From: Hofstenia miamia
Taxonomy: Eukaryota > Xenacoelomorpha > Acoela
NCBI GenBank assembly: GCA_004352715.1
Contig: SCFE01000062.1
Span: 1,034,525 to 1,098,524, forward strand
DNA length: 64,000 nt
Direction: 5' to 3'
Shown: one piece after another, positions 35,301 to 47,483 of the stretch
How the letters are laid out: each line of letters begins with the position of its first letter
Position numbering within the stretch: position 1 is the first letter of the stretch
Translations under genes and position numbers: made by a program
Notes under the pieces: model-generated
Databases searched by the model: none
Seen by the model: only the letters and a program-made list of their open reading frames with translations
What the model was told of the DNA's origin: nothing

Positions 35301-38300
35301 TCAAGGAAAAATAAAACTGTAGACAGTGAGTTAAGAAACAATAGACCTCTATGCAATAATAAAGTAATTTATTATATTCTATAAAGAAATTTCATATGGA
35401 ATATAATTTAATTAGGAAAATGATTTCCGAAGAAAAGAATTTTCAACGGAACAATATGAAAATGGCTAATAGCACTAATATCTAACAAATAAGAATTAAA
35501 AATATGACTAATTTAAGTTTCTTAAATGCACTTGATACCAGCGAATTGCATCCGATACACGAATACACGAAAAATATAATTTCGGCAAATACGAATATTC
35601 ACTGCTAGCAATACACAACGCCAATGTTCACCAAAATTTAAAATTAGTACAAACTACTGTGAATTTGAAGAGGAGTTTTCTGTCAAAATATTCAATTCAA
35701 ATATAAAAAGAAGTAAACTAAAATACACGAATTTATACGAATATTTTTTACACAAAACACGCTAAACGGCAAATTAATGTTTCATTGACAACAATTGTTG
35801 CACAACAAAATGGAAAGATCAAAGAGGATTTAAAAAGGTAATATATATATATATATTTTAACGAATTAAATGTAAAACGATAGTGCATTTCCAAACGAAT
35901 TTTATTAGATCATATTCGAAGTTCCTTTTAATTAAAGAAGTAAATTCAGTATCAATGTTTCTTTGACGTAAATCTCTTGCCGACAAAGTTGATGTTTCCT
36001 GTTTTGTTTGTAAAACTTCAAAGCTCTTAAAATATATTACATTTCGTGTTTCTTATATTTCTTTCTTCTTCAAGCATTGAAATAACAAACAAAATACTTA
36101 ACATTTTTAACAAACATTAGCTCTGAGTATCAAAATTCGAGAAACAGCTACGGTCAGGAGGATTGTGATAAAAACTAAAAATTATTTTATATATATATAT
36201 ATTATCAAGATTTTCCTGAAACAAAAAATTCTAAACAAATTGCATAAACCGCAAATAAACTGTAGTCGCTGAACTTGATACTTCTACAAAGTGTGTATGT
36301 CTATTTGCTAAGATTAAAGTGAGACATGGTTATATGAGCAGCTAATCTATAAGTACGGCCATTAAATTTATGTCTTTTTCAAGAATAGCGGACATTATAT
36401 ATTAAGAGCATGTCTCACATTATAGGCTCAAGTCCAGTCTAAGTATACGAACTATGATAACGAGGCCGAACTACAGTAGTCCATATAACATGTTTAAGAA
36501 AATGAATGATGATATTCAGATGTATTTACTTTGTAATTTGTGTGCGAAAGTATTGAAAATAAGGATGAAGAAATTTCCGAGATTCTTCGTATTCGTAAAG
36601 AAACTCCCACTGTATTCGGATAATCAAAGCAAAAAGAAAAATGCATCACCTGATTTCAAGCAGAAATAAGTTAGATTAAAATTGAATAGTTGATAGCATA
36701 TTTGGATTTTCTGATTGCATAGACAAAACGCTGATTTACCACTCGTTTCCAAACAATAAAATTATCGATCCACTTAAGGCAAAGTGAATACAAACAGATG
36801 TATATCGTAATTAATGGAAAATACCACTCGAACACCATGGCATGCTTAGATTCGCGTAATACCTACAAAAAACGTCCTGGATTATTAAAGAAAAATCAAC
36901 CATTCCTTTGAGAAATAGTACACTTTGTTCAGCAAAGAAGCTACATTATTCGTTACACCATATTTGTTTGCTCAAATGCTAACTGAAAAATTTGCCAAAG
37001 TAAAGTATATTTCCATGTTTGCAGGTGAATAAATATTTCTATTGTTGAAATTTTTATAACTAGATTGTAAAATCGAAGTGGGCTACTTAATAATTAAGCC
37101 GGCACGATTCAAATAATCAATCAAGTGCCAAATATTTAGTAGCAAACAAATCAAGAACCATGAACAATCAATTAATCCTAGGACCCCCCCCCCCCCCTCT
37201 ATTTTTAGTAGTCCAATCAATGGTTTGGGCTTGAATTCACAGATTTTGAATATTTTTCTATGCAAATCATTTTGTGAAACATAAAACCGGAATATAGATC
37301 ATTGGAGCTCAAAATTAGGCTTTTATATCATTATGGTAAAAACCGGTAATGTTATGTGTATAAAATAAAAATCGCATGTAACAATACAAAAACGGAAGAT
37401 ATTTTTATTTTATTGAATACAAACATTTTTTGAGCAAACAACTAAAGTTAGAACTTTCAAGATAGTGGTTGGTATTGAAACATTTATTATTATAATAAAG
37501 GTGCTTGAAGAAAATAGATGAGTATCTTGAAAAATAATATATATTTATAAAAAAATTGGTCTTAATCAAAGCGGCATCACAAAGCGAGAACATGGTGCAA
37601 AACTACATTTCGATTGATTTTTTATAAAATGTTTCGTACTCGAATGACATATCATAAAAGGATAGGAAAGGAATATTGTGGACAACCAAATCATTAATGA
37701 GGCAATGTGGGCAGTGATACCATGGTTCTATAAAAATTTGTCATAGAATTTATAGATTAGAACAAGAAATATGTCCTCTATGAGAAACCTAATTTTGGAG
37801 CAATTCTTCTTGAATTTAGTGACGAACAAATTTGGTTAGACTCCATAATAAAGATGAGCTGAAAGTGAAAACCGAATCTAAAATATTTGAGCGAAATTAA
37901 ATTTTCAGGTTTTTTGAAATGGTGAAAATCTTCAAATAACACTCACAGCATCTATATTTTGTATATAAACGACGATAAGAAGATAGGTCTAAATGTATAC
38001 CTTTATGCTAAGTTTCCATAGTTTAATTCTTCTGTGGGATTTTTCAATGGATTAAAACGTCATATGAGTACATAATTTGTTTAAAATGATCATTATATTG
38101 CTTATATATAATATAAACAGGATACGCAACGATATCTATTTTCTTGCATAATAATACCGATAAGTAAAAATTAAAAAATGCTCAAATAACATGTTCTTGA
38201 GCATAGGTTTGAGCATAGATGTTTATGAATAATGTTCATTAAAATTGAATATCAAAAAATCAACTTAATAACAGCTAAAATCCCACCTCAAGGGTGACCA

Positions 38301-38670
38301 GATTAATGAAGCAATCTGCAAAAACGAAATAGAATTATCAGAGTGGAAAACCTCAGACAAATATTTTTGAATGCGAGGCAACGTAACTGCTGGCTTTTGC
38401 ATGGATCAATGCTGATCCTACAGCCAGGAAAAGTAATTTTCGGCAAGTGCCGAAGTGACGAAAAATGGTAATTTTAATCCGAAAAGCCCACCATTTACTG
38501 ATGAGAATTTCTGGTAATTCTATGTCGCTTTCGCAATAAGACATGAAAGTGCGCCTTTGCGAAATACTCAATGACTTGCTCACGTTTCACAGTACATTAG
38601 CCAACACTGAAAAAACCTTAAGGCATTCGCTTCCTCCAGTGACAACCATGCTGGGGCGGCCCACGAGCTA
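32390..38670. other. Gene-poor AT-rich DNA
   Basis: No gene recognised over 6.3 kb. It contains TA tracts at 32865-32882, 33844-33982 (with a 91-N gap at 33871-33961), 35841-35857 and 36190-36202, and a C14 homopolymer at 37184-37197. Sequence starting gggtgcaccataaaacttct at 32883 resembles a mariner end next to a TA tract, but no partner end was found. The part just before 38671 may belong to the decayed hAT element. Confidence 0.45.
33844..33982. repeat. (TA)n microsatellite with 91-N gap
   Basis: TA runs on both sides of an assembly gap at 33871-33961. Confidence 0.9.
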
Positions 38671-39097
38671 ATGGCAAGGCCAGAAACTGTATCGGACTTT
38701 GGTTATGTGGTCGAGTTCATGTTTCTGCAGAAAGCGATTGTGGAAACCCAAAGTACAGATGTTTGCATGGGCAAAGCAATGGTTTTACTGCGATCTGTTC
38801 ACGAGAACATTCTGGATCTCAAAATGACCGGAAACCCCATGGCTGAAACCGCACTCAAAAAGTATAAAAATGTGTTGACGAAAAACGAGGGGATACGATT
38901 CGCATTCGAGTCTGTGAACACAAGGCGTGGACCACCCACTTGATATCCCACTTTTTCGAAAAACACCGTGCACTTCTGTTGATGGGGAGCGACTGTTTTC
39001 GATGCTAAAGGCACTCCTCATTGATCGAGACAATATCTTGCCAGAAACAATCAAGAAGCTAATGTTTATAAAATACAATGATTCATTTTTAACGTAA
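38671..39097 (+). pseudogene. hAT transposase C-terminal fragment
   Basis: Seen: an open segment at 38671-38943 (about 90 codons) continues after a one-base frameshift near 38935 into a reading that ends TAA at 39095-39097. The second part carries TSVDGERLFSMLKALL, then RDNILPETIKKLMFIKYN. This is the hAT dimerisation signature S-x-x-x-E-R-x-F-S, followed by R-x-x-L-x-P-E and a hydrophobic helix ending in K-x-N. Known: this C-terminal domain mediates oligomerisation of hAT transposases. The catalytic RNase H region upstream is not recognisable, so this is a decayed fragment. Adjacent termini at 39232-39350 may be its right end. Confidence 0.75.
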
Positions 39098-39350
39098 GAA
39101 TAAAATGCCGAGAATTACCTTTCCTGCCTACAGCCTCGATATTGACAAACTTTTTATATACATACAATTTGGAAAATAAAATGTTCGCGATGATATTAAC
39201 CTTAAGCTATATAGAGTACTGCAATGTTAGTCAGAGTTGAAACAGGGTGTAGTAATCGGCCCATACCCATCCCAAACCCAATTGGTTTAGACCAAAATCC
39301 GAACCCAGTTCAATCAAACAATTTCGACGCAGACCCAAAGTCATTAACTA

Positions 39351-40540
39351 CACCCTTGATTATAATAATCGCAACTTTTAATATTCATTTAGAATATTTG
39401 ATACGCCTCGACATCGAATTGTAGAGAGAGTGGATAAATTCATCTGGAATTTTATAAAACTCCTCCTGCAGAATATTCCACAATTCTTCCACAGTATTTA
39501 TTTCATGCTCCCCAATTTTTGTTTCAGGTAGACTCACACATTTTCTATCAAATTGCGGTCTGGTGAGCAGCTTGGCCACTTTGGCATCAGTGGTACCCCA
39601 TGTTCGTCCATAAAATTCAACACCTCCAAGGATTTATAACAAGGGGCGTTGTCTTGTTGAAATATTTGGTCATCTTGAATAAGGGGGAGGACATTACGAC
39701 TGAGAATATCAATGTACTGCCTCCCATTCATGTTTCCGGTCACACGGACCAGTACCCACAAACCACTGCTGCAAATTGCCCCAAAAACCATGAGGGATTT
39801 CTGTTTTCCGCGTATACTTTGGACCATATATTTCGGTTTATGTCGATAACAGAATCCCCTAGGACGGCGCACAAATTTTACTCTGCCACACGAACGCTGT
39901 ACTGATGACTCATCGGAGAAAATCAAATTCTTCCAGTAATTAACAGAGTTTTTCTTTTTTTCTTTACACTATCTGAGTCTTTCTGCGAGGTGTTTCTTGT
40001 TTAAATTCGGCTTCTGGGGAGCTCGGCGACCAAAAATGCCATATTTGTTGAGGATTCGCCTGACACTTGAAGCATGATACTTATTTCCGTCAGTCCATCA
40101 AAGTTTCAACTGACGAGATGTAGGTTTTGTGCAAATTACTGAGAGCCGACATAAATATCTCATCGATTATTTACTACATTTCGCAGGTCTGCCAGTTGGT
40201 TTCCTCCGCACAATTCTCCCATCTTTTTTGTATGCTGCAACTATACGATTGACACTATAAGTTGATATCTCCAAATCTTTCGAAATCTGTGTTTGGCGTA
40301 CTTTGTCGCAAAATTTTGAAATAACCAGTTTTCTTATTTCTAGTGGTGTATGTTTGAACCCCATTTACAATAAATGTACAGGCAACAGTCAATGTTTTAC
40401 GTCAGTGGCAACAGCATGGTAAACACAGCATTCACTTGACGCTAACACTTTTGACTGGTACATAATTGGTGACGCATACTCGATCATTGAAGTTCACGTT
40501 TGTTCGAAAGAAAAAGTTGCGATTATTATAATCAAGGCTG
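39351..40540 (-). mobile_element. Tc1-like element (1190 bp)
   Basis: Inverted repeats of about 29 bp (left CACCCTTGATTATAATAATC, right complement CAGCCTTGATTATAATAATC, both continuing GCAACTTTT) differ at one position. They are flanked by TA at 39349-39350 and 40541-40542. Length and ends are typical of Tc1. It lies nested inside the inverted-repeat element at 39225-40656, so it is the younger insertion. Confidence 0.88.
39385..40364 (-). pseudogene. Tc1-family transposase, frameshifted
   Basis: Seen: an ATG at 40364 starts a paired-like helix-turn-helix (QISKDLEISTYSVNRIV) and the GRP hook RKPTGRPAK. The middle (about 40166-39930) is broken by several stops and frameshifts. The catalytic part resumes with NLIFSDESS (first Asp), FQQDNAPCY (second) and SPDRNLIENV (Glu), then a stop and frameshift near 39535, and a tail (NTVEELWNILQEE) ending at 39385. 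I count 35 residues between the second Asp and the Glu, versus 34 in classical Tc1. An open span of 980 bp matches a transposase of about 330 residues. Known: DDE-type cut-and-paste enzyme. Inferred: inactive. Confidence 0.88.
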
Positions 40541-41654
40541 TACAAATAAAACCATTCCTTTCGCTCCTACGACTGAAAATGATTATTTACATACCTTCAT
40601 TTATGAAATGAAATACTGGGTATAACCCAGTCCCAGTTTCAACTCTGATCCTAACATAGCTACAGCCAAGTTGAAATCATTTGAATTTGAAAGTATATCG
40701 ATCAATAATTAACTATCACACAGCCATAATACTAATACACTGAGATTTACACTCAAGAAATAAATGTAAATATTTTCAAGATACATGTATGTAGTACCGG
40801 CAACCACTCTAAAAAAGAATGGTGGTTTTTCAATATTAAAGCAATAACCTCTAATATAACAATTTTCATTGAAGATATCTAGTTTGAAATGTTTTTAATG
40901 ACAATTTCGACATAAATTTATTTTAAATTGATATATTATTAAGAATCTACTTAAATCATTTGTTAAAATCAAATTTTCAACAAATTGGCAACACCTATTC
41001 ATGAATAAAACCATTGTAAATTTAAGAATCTAAAGTAGAAATATGATGTAGATTGCTAAAGAAATGACCAAATTTCAGAAATTTTTTTGAAATTTCCTCG
41101 GTTTTTATGTAGAAGCTCAATGTTAAATGTACAAATGAAAATTACTCAAACAGCATAAAGTAAGGATTCAAAATTTGATAAATATTTAGAGTTGAAATTA
41201 AAAGCAGACTGCGATTGGAGCGTTTTAATATTTTCATGACTTAGGGTGTCATTTCAGGTTGCATTCATATAGGATTTAATTAAAATTCATTATGCAATAT
41301 TCATATATGTTAATCCATTTCAATTGGGCTTACATGTTTATAAACTTTAATTAAACGATTTGCGTCTGGGCTTGGGTCTAAAATACCCACTTGCAAATCT
41401 GCAAATGATGCACACCCAAGCCATAGAAAACTGCGAGCTACTATGCAGATATATATCTTACAATCATTCGAGAAATACATGTATATGGTAATCTCTAAAA
41501 ATCAACTCCTTACATTTCTTCTTTCTTCTTTATCTCAACTTGGTCTTCAATTTAAATGAGATTTCTTCCCATTTTTTGCATACCCCACCTGACACTCGGT
41601 TTTTTCACTGTAAATTTATTTTGATGTGCATACACCACTTTGCTGGTATATTAC

Positions 41655-41683
41655 ATTATTATTATTATTATTATTATTATTAT
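41655..41683. repeat. (ATT)n microsatellite
   Basis: About ten uninterrupted ATT units; the only clear trinucleotide repeat in the window. Confidence 0.9.
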
Positions 41684-43206
41684 CCTCTTTCAAAATATTT
41701 GGTCTGTGCGTCTCCGCTCTTATTTTACAGAAAACAAAATCGAGCAATTAAAGTATAAATGTCAAGGGAATTAGACAATTATTTAGACAGAAGAGAGATT
41801 ATACACAGTCTGTTCGAATAATGAAAACATGAGGTTGAGGAGCTTAATCCCCTCTCTTCTAACTGACTTTTATGATTATTTATCAATTCAAATCACAAGC
41901 ACATGTAATTGGGGATAAGTGTCTGGAGTATATTTACGTTTCCAATCAAGAACTCCTTGTAGTTGTTTATTTCACAACGATCACTCCAATCCTGTCGCGT
42001 TAATTGTATAGAAAAACATTATCTTCAATAAGAACTTTTATTGGATAGCTCGCCACTGGCGACAGGGTGTTTAATAGGCAAGATCGTCATGGATTTTGAA
42101 GGATTTCAGTTATTTAGAAACCCACAGTACAGTTACGCCCACAATTTCTGTTAGTTTACCCTGTCAGACATGAAGTTTACATTAAACAAAACAAAACATC
42201 AAGGCGATCTTTGTAGGGTGCACTTGCAATAAAAATTGGGTTTAAATTCACAAATCAGTAATACCCAACTAATATTTTATATAAATAGTTTAAGTGAGAA
42301 AGCGATGATATTAAATTTTATAAATGGGAAAAATGCATCTTTAGTTACTTGATAAAGAACAAAATATGCTTATTGAAAAATACTAAAAATTGTAAGTTTG
42401 ATTTACATTTATGTAACAATAGTAGCAAAATATTGGAAGCTGAGCTGTAAAATGGTGGGTCTGGTCCGGTTAAATCTCATGAACAGACTAAGTTGCAATA
42501 GTTTCAAATGTAGGAATTTTCAGCAGCAAAATGTCGAAATTCACTAGCATTCATGATAATTTTATAACCGGAATCAATTTAACCCTATTCGGCCTGAGGA
42601 GGAGGGTTCCTCCTCTCCCACTAAAATTCGATTTGTGGAACTTTCTTAGTGAAACTTGTTGATTTTTATTGGAGAGCATAATCCCCGAACAAAATTTTCG
42701 GGTTTTTCAACCGGATTACAGTGGTCCCATGTTTGCAAACACTTATTATTATTTTAATATGAAAAAAGTAAGTAAAATAAACAAGAAAATAGTACTTGAT
42801 AAGTTAAGTATCAATTCTAATAATTTTCATAATTTGCACCTGTTACAACCATTACTAAAATTTATATCAAAAAATTCCCAAATTTTAACATTTGATAACA
42901 TCATCAAATATAATAATTGTATATCAATATATATATATATATATACTACAAATATACATACATACATACAACCATACATGTATATATACAATACTAACAA
43001 TAAAGATATGTTGTCACAAGAATTTTTCATTCGATATCATTGCATATCATACGACAATGGAAATTTCTTTGAATTTGGGATAATTTACCATATGCTTTAT
43101 TAGTACTGTCAGAGCTCAAAAAAACTAGTTACGTAAATTTTAAACAACACGAAACAGTGCAAAAAGCTACTAAACCAGTTTGAATTAGCAGAAATAATCT
43201 TGTCAA

Positions 43207-43208
<2 letters not shown>

Positions 43209-43273
<65 letters not shown>
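43209..43273. repeat. (TA)n microsatellite, uninterrupted 65 bp
   Basis: The longest TA tract in the window fully resolved by the assembly. Confidence 0.95.
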
Positions 43274-43276
<3 letters not shown>

Positions 43277-44143
43277 GAAATAATAAAACTGCCACATGGT
43301 TTCAAATGAACTTTTTCAAGCTGAATTCGACTGTGCATAAAATGTTTCTCTACTTCGAAAAGAAGTTCATAATTTTCAATGATAATTTTCTGTTGGAAGT
43401 ATTTAAATTTTTTTCTAAATATTGCAAAATAAGGAGCTTCATAACTGCTAATTGCAAAGTTTATAACAAAAATCAAGTGTTGTGCATAATCCAAATTTGA
43501 ATCATCAACATAACATATTTGTAAAATGGTGTTAATGTTCACGAAAGGACTAATATCCACAAACAATGTTTATTGACATCATTTAATAATTATTGGCAAA
43601 CTGCACGGTTCCAAAAAATTGTAAAATTAGTAGCTTTGTAAATTCAGTCAAATCTTAATAAACACTATCTAATACATTTCATGAATATATTGAAAATTGT
43701 TGCTTGGTCAAGTAAACTAACTTCGAACGAGTAAAATATCAACGAAAACTGACAAATGCAAATGTCGCAATTAGCATAAAACTGGAAAATAAACATCAAA
43801 GAGAAACTTAATTGTTTTTCTCGGGAGTTTGATTGAAAAAGAGAAATAAGCTTTGTTTGTTGGAAATAAAATATTTTTAATGCATTTAATTAAATTTGCT
43901 AAAAAACTTTAAAAATCATCTATTATTACGCCACAATATTTCACTATATATTTTCGGGTAATAATAAAAAACTTATTCCAGATTAAACAGCATAGCAACT
44001 GTAATTAATTCGGTTTTAACTTTTATAAACCTGGGCGAATTTTGAATCATGAAATAGCGAAAGTTCGTCCTTGATCCCATGGGCTTTAAGCCTTATATTT
44101 AATTGAAAATAAGGCATGGACAGAATTCAATTTTTTTTTAAAA

Positions 44144-44590
44144 ATGGAATATTCAAAGAAAACTAGTAAATTTTTTCAAGCAATACAATTTAGTTTAAAT
44201 TTATCAACATTAAATTCAAGCATGTTCTCCAATAAACTTTTCTTTACAATATCAAAATTAAACAAAGAACACTTAATTTCTATTATAAACAAAGCATTTA
44301 AGACACAGTTTCTGAAAACTTTAAAAAAGATATTAGGTAATATCAATCATCCGTTAAATAAAGGATTTCCTAAAAGTAGAACAAAGAAAACAAGAACAAT
44401 TTTACGATCAACATTATCACACAAAACTTTGTACACAAAGACATTTATTCCAGCAGCAATTAGATGTATTAACAAAGACGAATATCCAACATTTTTATAA
44501 ACTTATTAAAAGAGATACATTATTTTTCCTATTTACAATTGTAAAATCATTTGTACGAGAATAAAAGCTTTAATATTAATAATAATAGGT
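44144..44590 (+). mobile_element. LINE (non-LTR retrotransposon) 3' end, 5'-truncated
   Basis: An open stretch to a TAA at 44498-44500 ends with a basic region and TKTFIPAAIRCINKDEYP. This resembles the C-terminus of many LINE ORF2 proteins (basic segment, then S-F-x-P-x-x-I-R-x-W-N). A short AT-rich 3' UTR follows, with AATAAAAG near 44560 and a short (TAA)n-like tail near 44572-44587, as in CR1/Jockey-type elements. The reverse transcriptase domain itself is absent. The family assignment rests on a short motif, so confidence is moderate. Confidence 0.5.
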
Positions 44591-44730
44591 AGCTATATCC
44601 GTGCCTCATAAATATTTTAATGAGCTTCGAGAAAATTTTTTGTAAATGTGGAAAACGGTTTGTCCTTTTAAAAAAACATCAAGCTGTTAAAGGTTCTCTT
44701 GGTTTTTTCACAACAACAACTTTTGATTTA

Positions 44731-46093
44731 TAGTTGGCTGCAAAAAAAATGAGACTAAACACCTATTTTTTAACGCTTTGCGGAAACGTATTGAGACGTT
44801 TTAGAGGAAACCTATAAAAATAAAAGACAACGAGAATTTTGTGAACTTTAAAATGGTCAAACAAAAAAGTTAATTAATTTAACTGGTACTTCGTAATTAT
44901 TTGAAAACACTTACCAAAAAAAATTGTTTTGCTTTGCAAAGTTTTTACTTGATTTCTTCGGAATGGAAACGTTGGAACAGCTTGAAAACGCCTTTGCGAC
45001 ATCGCAAATTTCTCGATCAACTTATTTTCGAAAGCTGAAAAAAATTCGACAAGGAGAATCTCTCAAAAGAAGAAAAGGAAGTGGACGCCCTCGAAAATTA
45101 TTGGAAAATTCATTCAGAAAACAGTCGCAATTGCTCTCAAAAATCCCTATATTTCTGGGAAAAAAATTGCAAACCGACTTCAAACTGAAGCCGACATCTC
45201 TGTGCATGAAACCACAGTTCAGAGAACACTGAAAAAANNNNNNNNNNNNNNNNNNNNNNNNNNNNNNNNNNNNNNNNNNNNNNNNNNNNNNNNNNNNNNN
45301 NNNNNNNNNNNNNNNNNNNNNNNNNNNNNNNNNNNNNNNNNNNNNNNNNNNNNNNNNNNNNNNNNNNNNNNNNNNNNNNNNNNNNNNNNNNNNNNNNNNN
45401 NNNNNNNNNNNNNNNNNNNNNNNNNNNNNNNNNNNNNNNNNNNNNNNNNNNNNNNNNNNNNNNNNNNNNNNNNNNNNNNNNNNNNNNNNNNNNNNNNNNN
45501 NNNCACAGAAACAAAGTACAAGTGTGGTCGTCAAAGAAATGTCCAAGACCAACAAAAGCGGTTTATTTGAAAATTTTAGACGGAAAAGCCACAATCGACA
45601 GTCAAAGATATTGCCAAATTATAGCTGAATTTATGCCTTATGCTGATGCTTTATATGATGATGGATGGATACTACAACAGGACGGAGCAACCCCGCACAC
45701 GTCAGCAAAGACAAAAAATTGGTTTCTGAAAATAATATCCAGTTTTTGCAATGGCCACCAAGTTCTGCTGATCTTTCTCCAATCGAAAACGTGTGGCAGA
45801 TATTGAAAAATGACGTTGAGAATAAAAAACCGAAAAATATATCCGATTTAAAAGAAAAAATTCAAGAAAGTCAACACATTTTGACATCTGAAATGAAGTC
45901 CAATTTAATGAAATCAGTTTCAGTTCGTTTGAATGAAGTTATTTCTGCAGGAGGAAAACAAATTAGACTTTGATGCTTTTTACTTATAGTTCTTTAATTT
46001 ATCTTAAAATCGTACCTTTCTTGAGTTGTTACGTTCAGTAGGTCAAAAGTAATATGCCTTTTTTCTAGTCTCATTTTTTTTTGCAGCCAGCTA
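44731..46093 (+). mobile_element. Tc1-like element (about 1.36 kb, internal assembly gap)
   Basis: Inverted repeats of about 27 bp: the left starts TAGTTGGCTGC, then an A-run and tgagacta; the right complement starts TAGCTGGCTGC, then the same. TA flanks lie at 44729-44730 and 46094-46095. It contains a 266-N gap at 45238-45503. It sits about 140 bp downstream of the LINE tail. Confidence 0.9.
44963..45973 (+). pseudogene. Tc1-family transposase (DD34E type), two frameshifts and a gap
   Basis: Seen: from ATG at 44963, a helix-turn-helix (QLENAFATSQISRSTYFRKL) and the hook KGSGRPRK. A one-base frameshift near 45118 leads into a second HTH-like part (NPYISGKKIANRL) up to the gap at 45238-45503. 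After the gap come VQVWSSKK, DDGWILQQDGATPH (second catalytic Asp), a frameshift near 45720, then WPPSSADLSPIENVW (Glu), and a tail to TGA at 45971-45973. Allowing for the frameshift, the Asp-Glu spacing is about 34. The 1,011-bp span equals 337 codons, the normal Tc1 length, so the gap is sized about right. The first catalytic Asp would lie inside the gap. Inferred: inactive unless the frameshifts are sequencing errors. Confidence 0.88.
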
Positions 46094-47483
46094 TATTCAG
46101 TTAATATTTCATATGCCACACTAAGATGCCACCAAACAAGCAATCACAAAATGAAAAAGAGACAAAACCTATGAGCTAAACCTATGAGCCATCTTTAAAA
46201 TTCCTAAATTAATCCACTTGATTTTCCGGGAGAATTTAACTTTGTTAATTAAGGAGAAGCATACAATTGAAACTAAACATCATGCCGATTAAATGAATAA
46301 AATGCACGATATTGGCACTTTGATTTTGGATATTGATAAATAAATCTAACCAACCATAAGTAATTAAGCTTTAAATCAAACACTTGCCATGAAGAATCAC
46401 ATTTCAAATGTTATAAGAGATAATTTAGAAACAAGAAATACACCTTGATACCTACATGAATGAATTTTTAAAAATTATTTAGAAACCTTTTACTAATGGC
46501 CTTTCAAATTTTTGTCAACATGTCTCGAAGCAAATCCTAAATATGGACTCAAAGAGCAACATGCTAAAATATTTCATTTAGAGAAAAAACATCTCTTAAA
46601 TGAAGACTTGAAATGTAATGTTTTTCAAAAACCGCATTGTGCATCAAACAAAGTTCTAGCAGAACATTGGAAGGAAGATTAATCCTCACACTAAAACAAA
46701 TTGTAAACTGTGGCACAAATCATTTAAACGAGTTAAAGGATAATCATAGTAATTAAGGTCTTCCTATTACAGGTGGTACTTCGCTGTGTGATGCACAGAG
46801 AATGACAGGATGTTGGTATTTGCATGTGGTGAAATAGTTAATCAAGTTCATGACTCGAAGCAGATGCAGCCATCACGGTAACATCTTTAATTGTAAATAA
46901 AATCAAACATAAAACCACAATTTTGAAAATTCAGGGAACTCAAATTTAGAATATTAAGGTCAGTTACAGTATTCACTGCTGTTAAACTCCAATCTACAAA
47001 ACATAGATTTGCCCACATTTTCAAACAATCTTATCCAAGCCAATTTAAGATATTCTAGAAATGTTGGGAAAAAATTGAAGAGTGATTTAGGCTGACTGTT
47101 GAACTCTTCATTATGAGCGTAAAGTATTCAATTTAAAAAAAAAACAATATTAACATTCAACGGTTATCACAAAAGCTACGCCTCTAAATATAGATGATCA
47201 AATGTTTTTATTCTCTAACAGTAAAAAATGTTGCTCTGATGCTAAAATACATGTACGCCTTTGACTAGATACTTTAGATTATTTGGATTATCTATTGTTG
47301 AAACTCGAATATTTCGATAATCTATTTTTTATCTACAATACGTGTATAATCCCAATCTATATTTTTGCAAATTGTACTAAACAATAAACAATGAGAGTTC
47401 CACCAAAATACAATCGAAGGATCTTAGCTTTTAATTTAAATTTTGAGAGACATGGACGTACATTCAGTTAATAGTCAAAATCT
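46094..47483. other. AT-rich DNA, nothing recognised
   Basis: No long open frame, repeat or splice-bounded block that I can support. Confidence 0.4.

Larger units (their letters stand above)
39225..40656. mobile_element. Inverted-repeat element interrupted by a Tc1 insertion
   Basis: The left end tgttagtcagagttgaaac (39225-39243) and the complement of the right end tgttaggatcagagttgaa (40638-40656) match over about 20 bp, with ggg just inside both. Together they enclose the Tc1-like element at 39351-40540, leaving only about 240 bp of host element. The left part has many C-runs (catacccatcccaaaccc), typical of hAT subterminal DNA. A clear 8-bp target duplication is not visible, so assignment to hAT is tentative. 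It may be the right end of the hAT element whose transposase lies at 38671-39097. Confidence 0.5.
40541..44143. other. Gene-poor AT-rich DNA with microsatellites
   Basis: No gene recognised. It holds (ATT)n at 41655-41683, TA tracts at 42927-42945 and 43209-43273, and a short perfect hairpin-like GA/CT block at about 42595-42616. Sequence at about 41345-41420 (gcgtctgggcttgggtc) recalls the C-rich subterminal DNA at 39260-39345 and may be another piece of the same hAT-like family. Confidence 0.45.

Noticed and set aside
38785-39078. Minus-strand open frames opposite the hAT fragment.
   Set aside because: They are shadows of the plus-strand hAT coding sequence, which carries the recognisable motifs.
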